Source: Candidatus Jordarchaeia archaeon (lineage in GTDB: Archaea > Asgardarchaeota > Jordiarchaeia > Jordiarchaeales > Freyrarchaeaceae). From it: a stretch of 10,555 bases of DNA. Where the stretch lies: positions 1 to 10,555 of the forward strand of contig JAHAWR010000047.1 of assembly GCA_018383835.1 (NCBI GenBank). The letters run 5' to 3'. Each line of letters begins with the position of its first letter. The stretch's first letter is position 1. A program made the position numbers and the translations under genes. Positions 5,702 through 10,555 of this stretch are shown here, piece by piece. The notes under the pieces are model-generated. The model did no database searches and was not told where the DNA came from. It saw only the letters and a list, made by a program, of their open reading frames with translations.

Positions 5702-6818
5702 ATCCTACAAAATAAAGCACAACTACGACGTTAAAGGATTCTTAAAGGCTTACAGGTGGCTATTGCAAAGAGCGATCAACGAGACCTGGAAAAACATAAC
5801 TTGGAAGGAGAGGGTCATCATTAATAGGAGAAGGTCGATTCCGATAATTCCGAAGAGCAGCGAGTTCAAGCGCAACTTAAGGAACTCTTTGCTTGGAGAC
5901 TGGGATTTCTGCGCTCACTACGCTGACTCCGCAATCAAGCAAGCATATTCGATTCTGAAGTCTTGGAGAAGAAACTACTTGAAGGGGAGAAGAACTAGAG
6001 CGAAGCCTGTCGTTAAGAAGAAGTTTGTCAGAGTGAAGGAAACACTGTACTCCTACAGGGACGGTAAGATCAAGATAAGCATTAAACCATACGAAGAACA
6101 CTTGGTTTTCGATGTCTCAAACACTTGGTTTTGGAGCAGGGCTAAGGGGGAGATGGGGGAACTAATCCTCAACGAGAAGTTTCTGATCATTACTTTCAGG
6201 TTCAAGCAAAGAGCTGAGGAGCCAGGAGGAGCGATTGCATGGGACTGCAACGAGAAGAGTTTAGATGGCTTCAACCCAGAAATAGGATGGATAAGAGTCG
6301 ATCTCAGAAAGCTCTTCCACATACACAGAGTTTACGAGCTGAAGAGGCGGAGACTGCAAAGCAAGGCTTCGAAAAAACCATCCTTGAGGAGAGTTCTGGA
6401 GAAATACTCGAGGAGGGAGAGGAATAGGGTAAGGGATTTCATTCATAAGGTAACGAGAGTGATTGCTGAGGCGTTTAGGGGCTACGTTCACGGCTTCGAA
6501 GACATTAAGAAGGAGAAAATGTTCAACAAGTCGAGAACTCATAATAGAAACGTTGCAAAAAGCGATTGGAGAACTATAATTGGTTTGATGGGTTACAAGT
6601 CTAGAGTCCGGCTTCTAAGCCCGTACAACTCTACTAGGAGGTGCTCCAGTGGGATGGTTAATGCCCCGAAGGGAGCACTCTACGAGTGTAAGGGTTGCGG
6701 GTTAAAGATTGATAGGCAGCTTAACGCGTGCTTAAACTTATATCTTCAGGTGGAGGGTCTTTCCCCGTCTCCGAAGCTATTCGTTGGGCTTGTGAGGGGG
6801 TGGGGTGGTTTGCCCTGA
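5676..6818 (+). CDS. tnpB: TnpB RNA-guided nuclease of IS607-like element (damaged)
   Basis: TnpB proteins are RuvC-type nucleases guided by omega-RNA, ancestors of Cas12. This 380-residue protein keeps the three RuvC acidic residues: Asp190 in AIAWDCNEKSLDGF, Glu275 in HGFEDIKKEKMF, and Asp346 in KIDRQLNACLNLYL. The zinc ribbon reads RRCSSGMVNAPKGALYECKGCG, with Cys323, Cys338 and Cys341. The second cysteine of the usual CSRCG is gone through an in-frame loss. Near 6810 a single missing G shifts the frame, so translation ends in GWGGLP instead of running on. The lost tail (ALTGGEADAGSNEP and onward) is open in the next frame to TAA 6929-6931. The start is GTG 5676 after the strong AAGGAGGT. 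Activity is doubtful because of the zinc-site defect, though the core is intact. Confidence 0.88.
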   Translation: MSECSYQVRSYKIKHNYDVKGFLKAYRWLLQRAINETWKNITWKERVIINRRRSIPIIPKSSEFKRNLRNSLLGDWDFCAHYADSAIKQAYSILKSWRRNYLKGRRTRAKPVVKKKFVRVKETLYSYRDGKIKISIKPYEEHLVFDVSNTWFWSRAKGEMGELILNEKFLIITFRFKQRAEEPGGAIAWDCNEKSLDGFNPEIGWIRVDLRKLFHIHRVYELKRRRLQSKASKKPSLRRVLEKYSRRERNRVRDFIHKVTRVIAEAFRGYVHGFEDIKKEKMFNKSRTHNRNVAKSDWRTIIGLMGYKSRVRLLSPYNSTRRCSSGMVNAPKGALYECKGCGLKIDRQLNACLNLYLQVEGLSPSPKLFVGLVRGWGGLP

Positions 6819-6935
6819 CGGGGGGTGAGGCTGATGCAGGCTCCAATGAACCCGTGAGGAGCTTTAGGGCTCATGAACCCCAAGGACCAAGTATGGATCA
6901 ACACTTACCCATACTTAGTCTGGAACCCTAACCGG
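6819..6935 (+). ncRNA. Putative omega-RNA scaffold end and right end of element B
   Basis: In IS607 and IS605 elements the 3' end of tnpB and the right end are transcribed as the omega-RNA that loads TnpB, and the bases just beyond the element act as guide. Here the former tnpB tail contains a clear hairpin: GACCAAGTATGG (6885-6896) pairs with CCATACTTAGTC (6909-6920), with one mismatch and a 12-base loop. TGGAACCC follows. The guide would begin near AACCGGGGAAG (about 6930 onward). The RNA would start upstream inside tnpB; that limit cannot be seen. Conservation of GSNEP/HEPQ codons in the mini-element at 4560-4775 agrees with constraint on this end. Confidence 0.42.
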
Positions 6936-7203
6936 GGAAGTGATCCGTAATCTGGCGGGATTCCAGAAACCGATACTCCCTCTCGATACCCCCAGAACCC
7001 TTAACATTTTCACAATCCACCTGGGCCCCCTCCGCAGAGCTTAAACCTCGGAAGCCTTCCCCCACTCTAGTGCAAGGGTTCTAGCACCCGTCAGCAACCA
7101 TCATGGCAGTCATACTACCAGTAGAGCCAGATCCCGATACATTTCACCACACAGGAGGAGTGTGGAATCTCAGGGTTTAGGAGGGGGCTAGCGTGGCACC
7201 TGC
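6936..7203 (-). other. Intergenic stretch without an intact gene
   Basis: No reading frame, tRNA or terminator here convinces me. On the minus strand a 45-50-codon open stretch includes SSAEGAQVDCENVKGSGG and EREYRFLESRQITDHF, following a TAG near 7080. A further piece in the same frame reads GSGSTGSMTAMMVADG. These may be remains of a gene whose other end is the stub at 5303-5396, split by element B, but I cannot name a family. Confidence 0.3.
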
Positions 7204-8871
7204 TTACTCTATTATCTCTGTCACTCTTCCTATAGTTCTCGTGGTGCCTTCCCGCGTCACTATCCTATTCCCCACCGTTATATATTCGGGGCGGTATTTT
7301 AGCCGTAACCTGACCTCTCCGTAATCCCCCACAACGAGGTAGTCTTTGCCATTTATCTCCTCAAACACCACAGTTTGGCTTATCGTATTACAGTGGAGGA
7401 CAGGCGAGTATCCCCGCGTTATCTTGGTCGGGTGCCGTGTGACTACTATTTTAGCCCAGAACTCCCTACAGGCTTCAAGCTTCATGTCTACATCCGCCAC
7501 AACCTGCCCCCTCCTCACCACGTCTGGGTCTATTTTTTTAATGTCAAAGCCGAACATCTCTCCCGGCTTGACGCGGGAGACACGCTCGCAGAAAACCTCA
7601 ACAGAGGCGATCCAGCCCCTGCGGAACCCCCCATTCGCGTCGGGCCCAACCTTAACGTTTTGCTCAGGCTTGAAGACCCCCTGCTTGACGGTGCCCGTGA
7701 CCACAACGTTCGTCCCCCTCAGCCTCCTGTAGACCTTGTCTATGTAGGCTAAAGCTGGCTTGTATGCCAGCTCGTCAGGAACAGTGACGGGGAGAGTGGA
7801 AAGCAGCTTTTTGAAGACGTCCAGTCCATCGCCTGTGATGCAGCTAACCTCAACTACGGGTACTAGCACCTTATGCGTGACCTCCTTCTTGACAACATCC
7901 ACGTCTTCCTTCTCCCTCACCCAGAATGGCACGCGCCCAATCTCCTTCACCGTCCTCCTCACGACGCTCCTAACTTTTTCAAGCGCCTCAGGTGTTGCTG
8001 AATCTATCTTGGAGATCACCACTATGAATGGCGTGTCCCTACTCGCCATCAGAAGCATGTGTTCACGAGTTATCTCGTCAAGCCTCGCCACACCCCTCTT
8101 GCTTTCCTCTGCCACTATGAGTTTGTATTCGTCGCCGGCAGGTATCAGGATAACACCGTACTGCGAGTCTGAGCCGAGAATAGACCTTATCATGCTCTTA
8201 AGGTACTCTGCATGGCCGGGGGCGTCCACCAGAGTTACTATTCTCTTAGCTTCGTCCAGTACTCTGGCGCGCTCCTCCTTACTGAGGGGATCCTCATACT
8301 CTATTACCTCCCCTCTGCCATCAAACCCAATGAAGGCGTAGTGGAGGTCTGCGGTCTGCCCCTTCCTAAGCTCCTGAGGGTGCTTGAGCAGGTATGCTCT
8401 CGCCCCTCCCCTCCCGTCATCAAGTTTCCCGCCTAGCAGGACTCCTATGAGCGTGCTTTTGCCCGCGTTAACTCTGCCAGCGAAGCTGAGCGATATGACT
8501 TCTCCAACATCCACCTCCTCCCTTTCCAGCACATATTTTACGACAAGTCCCCTCTCGGTCTTGTAGACCTTCCTTTCCCTTAACTTAACACCAGCCTCCC
8601 TGCACAGCTCCCGCACAGCCCTGTCGCTGCTCTTAACCTCTCCTTCCCTAAGACCGTAAACCTCCCACCTCTCCCCCCTTATGTCGTCGACGCCGACCAC
8701 TAGGGTGCCTTCCCCCTCACTCGTCATAAGCCTTAGCCTAGCCAAGACCTTCTGCCTTTTATCAGCGTCCAAGTCCTCTCTCGTAAGCCTCCTCTTGAAC
8801 TCGACGCTAGGCCCCTCGCCCATCGCCAAGAGGGAGTAAAGCTCTTCGAGTTCTCCACCCTGCAACATCAT
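7204..8871 (-). CDS. GTPBP1-family translational-type GTPase
   Basis: This 555-residue protein belongs to the EF-Tu-like superfamily and best fits the GTPBP1 (COG5258) group. The N-terminal domain (about 20-120: VEFKRRLTREDL, EGTLVVGVDD) matches the extension usual in that group. The G domain follows: G1 AGRVNAGKST (131-140), G2 KGQTADL with Thr173, G3 DAPGH (216-220), G4 SKID (287-290) in place of NKxD, and G5 near SCITGDG (343-349). Two beta-barrel domains complete it (about 370-460 and 460-555). GTPBP1 relatives act on aminoacyl-tRNA delivery and mRNA turnover in eukaryotes; the archaeal role is not settled. The ATG at 8869-8871 overlaps the trm5 stop as ATGA, with a GGGGGG stretch just upstream, so translation is coupled. 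A second in-frame ATG follows at once. Confidence 0.9.
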   Translation of the reverse strand: MMLQGGELEELYSLLAMGEGPSVEFKRRLTREDLDADKRQKVLARLRLMTSEGEGTLVVGVDDIRGERWEVYGLREGEVKSSDRAVRELCREAGVKLRERKVYKTERGLVVKYVLEREEVDVGEVISLSFAGRVNAGKSTLIGVLLGGKLDDGRGGARAYLLKHPQELRKGQTADLHYAFIGFDGRGEVIEYEDPLSKEERARVLDEAKRIVTLVDAPGHAEYLKSMIRSILGSDSQYGVILIPAGDEYKLIVAEESKRGVARLDEITREHMLLMASRDTPFIVVISKIDSATPEALEKVRSVVRRTVKEIGRVPFWVREKEDVDVVKKEVTHKVLVPVVEVSCITGDGLDVFKKLLSTLPVTVPDELAYKPALAYIDKVYRRLRGTNVVVTGTVKQGVFKPEQNVKVGPDANGGFRRGWIASVEVFCERVSRVKPGEMFGFDIKKIDPDVVRRGQVVADVDMKLEACREFWAKIVVTRHPTKITRGYSPVLHCNTISQTVVFEEINGKDYLVVGDYGEVRLRLKYRPEYITVGNRIVTREGTTRTIGRVTEIIE

Positions 8872-9710
8872 TCCCCCCAGAACTGCGCCCTCACCTTAAC
8901 GTCCAGTACGGCGAGGCTCCTCCTGGGAGCTATGCTCCTCATCCGTCTACCGTAGACCACCTCGGCCTCAACCCCTAACTCTCTCAGTCTGCCTGTAACC
9001 TTGCGCTTCAGCTCCTCGATAGGGCTTCCACCTCTCTCTACAATCACGTCATAATAATGTATGGTTCCGCCGCTTTTAATTGTTCTCGCCGCGTGGTCAA
9101 GGTAGCTGTAGGATTTCAGGGGGAGCGGCATCAGAACTCTATCGATAGGAACCGGAGGAGTGAAGCTGGCAGCGTCCCCCAAGACTGGTATAACCCTCCC
9201 CTCAACCCTGTTGAGCCTCACGTTCTCCTCAAGATACCTTATAGCGTAAGGATTCAAGTCGACTGAGTAAACCCTGCAATCCGCCCTCTTCGCTATAGGT
9301 ATGGAGAAACCACCGACGCCGGAGAACATGTTCAGTACCGTTTCCCCATCCCTGACCTGCGACGCAACCCTCTGGTGCTCGAAGGAGAGCTTCGTGGTGA
9401 AGTATACCTTCGAGAGGTCAACCTTGAAGAGGCACCCATACTCCCTGTGAGCCGTCTCCGTCCTCTGTTCTCCAGCGACGACGACTAGGGGGGAGACTCT
9501 CTCCTCGCCTGCCACCGCTCCAACCCTAACAGCCACCACTTTAACTCCGGGGGTCTCCTCCAGTATCGCTTCGCCTATTTTTGAGGCGTAGGGGAGAAGG
9601 CTTTCTCTAAGCCTCAGAATTAATATGTCCCCTACAACCTCAAACCTCTTCGGCGCATGTGGCAGCACGTTTGGTGGTAGAACTTTCTCGAGCACTTGTC
9701 GGAGCTCCAC
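8868..9710 (-). CDS. trm5: Trm5-type tRNA (guanine-37) methyltransferase
   Basis: Trm5 enzymes use S-adenosylmethionine to methylate N1 of G37 next to the anticodon, which prevents frameshifting and begins wyosine synthesis in archaea. The family pattern is clear: FEVVGDILIL near the start, then (numbered from the GTG start) HREYG at 88-92, KVYFTTKLSFEHQRVASQV about 101-119, the SAM-binding NMFSGVGGFSIPIAK at 127-141, VDLNPYA at 150-156, and GDA at 178-180. The motif after strand IV reads RVLMPLP (192-198), where well-studied Trm5 proteins have MNLP. Wyosine-related paralogues (Taw2/Taw22 type) cannot be excluded. I place the start at GTG 9708-9710, after GGTGGGAGG, rather than at ATG 9806, because the longer frame would overlap guaB by 80 bases and lacks family features. 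About 280 residues. Confidence 0.88.
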   Translation of the reverse strand: MELRQVLEKVLPPNVLPHAPKRFEVVGDILILRLRESLLPYASKIGEAILEETPGVKVVAVRVGAVAGEERVSPLVVVAGEQRTETAHREYGCLFKVDLSKVYFTTKLSFEHQRVASQVRDGETVLNMFSGVGGFSIPIAKRADCRVYSVDLNPYAIRYLEENVRLNRVEGRVIPVLGDAASFTPPVPIDRVLMPLPLKSYSYLDHAARTIKSGGTIHYYDVIVERGGSPIEELKRKVTGRLRELGVEAEVVYGRRMRSIAPRRSLAVLDVKVRAQFWGE

Positions 9711-9726
9711 TCCCTCCCACCATGCG

Positions 9727-10551
9727 CTAGAACCAGGGTTTGTCGTACTTTTCGGGGAACTGGGTTTCGGGGAGCACGTCGTGTGGTAGTGCCTCGTGCA
9801 TTCCAACTATGGTTCTCTTACTGAAACTGGCCTTCCTCCACAGCTCCTCTATGTTTCTCGCTCCAACGTAGCCGAAGCCAGCCTGTATAGCCGCCACCAA
9901 ATCCTTCACGACAACCTTCACAGACCCCCTGTAGGGGACAACTCCCTCGACCCCCTCGGGGACTTCCTTAACTTTCCTAGCATACCTGTCGGCCGCGTAC
10001 CTGTCCCTAATGGCTGAGGGGGACGCCATCCCCCTGTACCTCTTCATGGGGACCCCTCTAATGTAAACCTTCTCGCTTGGAGCCTCGTCTGTTCCGGCGA
10101 AGAGGTAGCCGCACATCACGGCGCTTGCTCCTGCTCCCAGCGCCTTCACGATATCTCCGCTGTTCCTTATCCCTCCATCGGCTATGACGCTGAGCTTCGC
10201 CCTGTTCTCATGGACTGCGTCGGCCACGAGGGCTGTAGCGGGCAGCGTAGGCACCCCGACCCCTGTGCCGTGCGTCGTTAAGCATATGCTTCCGCCGCCC
10301 AGCCCGACCCTCAAACCTGCAAGGTTCTCTATGTCGCTTGATATTACTTCCTCAGCCGCCTCCCGTGTAGCTATGTTTCCATATATTATCCATGCGTTAA
10401 CTTCCTTCGATATCTTCTCCATGGATGATAGGGCGTTAACGTTTAAGCCGTGGGCTACGTCTACGACGAGGACGTCCGCGCCCGCCGCGTCGAGTGCGAG
10501 CGCCCTCTTCCTGTCGAATGGACTTATGGCGGCCCCGACTAGGAAGTAATA
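9727..10551 (-). CDS. guaB: IMP dehydrogenase/GMP reductase, 3' part
   Basis: IMP dehydrogenase oxidises IMP to XMP, the committed step of GMP synthesis. The visible C-terminal barrel shows VGAAISPFDRKRA, AGADVLVVDVAHG, IIYGNIAT, the active-site loop GSICLTT (Cys codon at 10282-10284), VIADGGIRNSGDIVKALGAG, MKRYRGMASPSA, a flap with DRY, and EGVEGVVPYRG then GYVGARNIEELW. The TTR usual after the active-site cysteine reads TTH. The flap RY and the VPYRG segment favour IMP dehydrogenase over GMP reductase, but I am not certain. The protein clearly continues upstream of ATG 10422 (barrel codons run to 10551), yet an in-frame TGA sits at 10552-10554. The N-terminal third is therefore beyond the window in another frame, or missing. 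First gene seen of the trm5/GTPBP1 operon; 16 bases separate its TAG from the trm5 GTG. Confidence 0.85.
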   Translation of the reverse strand, partial: YYFLVGAAISPFDRKRALALDAAGADVLVVDVAHGLNVNALSSMEKISKEVNAWIIYGNIATREAAEEVISSDIENLAGLRVGLGGGSICLTTHGTGVGVPTLPATALVADAVHENRAKLSVIADGGIRNSGDIVKALGAGASAVMCGYLFAGTDEAPSEKVYIRGVPMKRYRGMASPSAIRDRYAADRYARKVKEVPEGVEGVVPYRGSVKVVVKDLVAAIQAGFGYVGARNIEELWRKASFSKRTIVGMHEALPHDVLPETQFPEKYDKPWF

Positions 10552-10555
10552 TCAA

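Larger units (their letters stand above)
5397..6935 (+). mobile_element. IS607-like element, copy B, nearly full length
   Basis: The order is left end, promoter, tnpA remnant, tnpB, and a right end with a hairpin. The left boundary is set by where similarity to copy A begins (GCCGTAGTTAGCAG). The right boundary is estimated from TGGAACCCTAACCGGGG just after the hairpin at 6885-6920. No terminal inverted repeat or target duplication is expected for this family and none was seen. tnpA has lost its catalytic core and tnpB carries two defects, so the element could move only with recombinase supplied in trans, if at all. It runs in opposite orientation to copy A, 5.1 kb away. Confidence 0.82.

Noticed and set aside
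6936..7203. Possible tRNA or structured RNA in the gene-free stretch
   Set aside because: No TTCGA arm, acceptor stem pairing or other conserved RNA signature was seen on either strand.
7760..8341. 193-codon open frame opposite the GTPase gene
   Set aside because: Very rich in Ser/Thr/Leu, as expected for the antisense of a GC-rich gene; the minus-strand GTPase motifs are unambiguous.
9711..9806. 32-residue N-terminal extension of the Trm5-type protein
   Set aside because: It overlaps the guaB end, is Ser/Pro/Thr-rich, and a GTG with a good ribosome binding site lies just after the guaB stop.

Overview
The window looks like chromosomal DNA of a thermophilic archaeon, most likely of the Thermoproteota or a related lineage. 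The evidence is an archaeal gene set (UPF0282 metallo-beta-lactamase fold protein, Trm5-type tRNA methyltransferase, GTPBP1-type GTPase, archaeal endonuclease V), AT-rich TATA boxes about 25 bases before start codons, GGAGG/GGTGATC-type ribosome binding sites, GTG/TTG starts, and crenarchaeal-style IS607 elements. The lineage is an inference from gene content, not a measurement.

Layout. Bases 1-257 (minus) are the left end of an IS607-like element with a gutted tnpA; the rest lies outside the window. Bases 293-1801 (plus) hold an unrecognised protein with two possible longin/roadblock-like halves, followed directly by endonuclease V (nfi). Bases 1807-3642 (minus) are a two-gene operon of a TIM-barrel amidohydrolase and a UPF0282 MBL-fold hydrolase. 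A Nudix hydrolase (3742-4359, plus) is divergent from that operon. Bases 4362-5396 hold decayed DNA: a heavily frameshifted FAD-dependent geranylgeranyl-reductase-type gene (minus), interrupted by a roughly 200-base IS607-derived mini-element. Bases 5397-6935 (plus) are a second, nearly complete IS607-like element with ruined tnpA, largely intact tnpB and a probable omega-RNA end. Bases 6936-7203 hold no intact gene. Bases 7204-10551 (minus) are an operon of IMP dehydrogenase (5' part missing or out of frame at the window edge), a Trm5-type tRNA methyltransferase and a GTPBP1-family GTPase.

How the parts relate. The right-hand operon joins guanine nucleotide synthesis, tRNA anticodon-loop methylation and a translational-type GTPase, with tight spacing and an ATGA overlap. 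The left half carries DNA repair (endonuclease V) and probable nucleotide-pool clean-up (Nudix). The middle is a transposon graveyard. At least three IS607-derived relics are present. Two of them, in opposite orientation, share the same loss of the serine recombinase catalytic core, so the deletion probably preceded their separation. No CRISPR array, tRNA or rRNA gene was seen. I did not find a convincing new multi-gene system; the most unusual signal is the family of crippled IS607/TnpB elements and the gene one of them interrupts.
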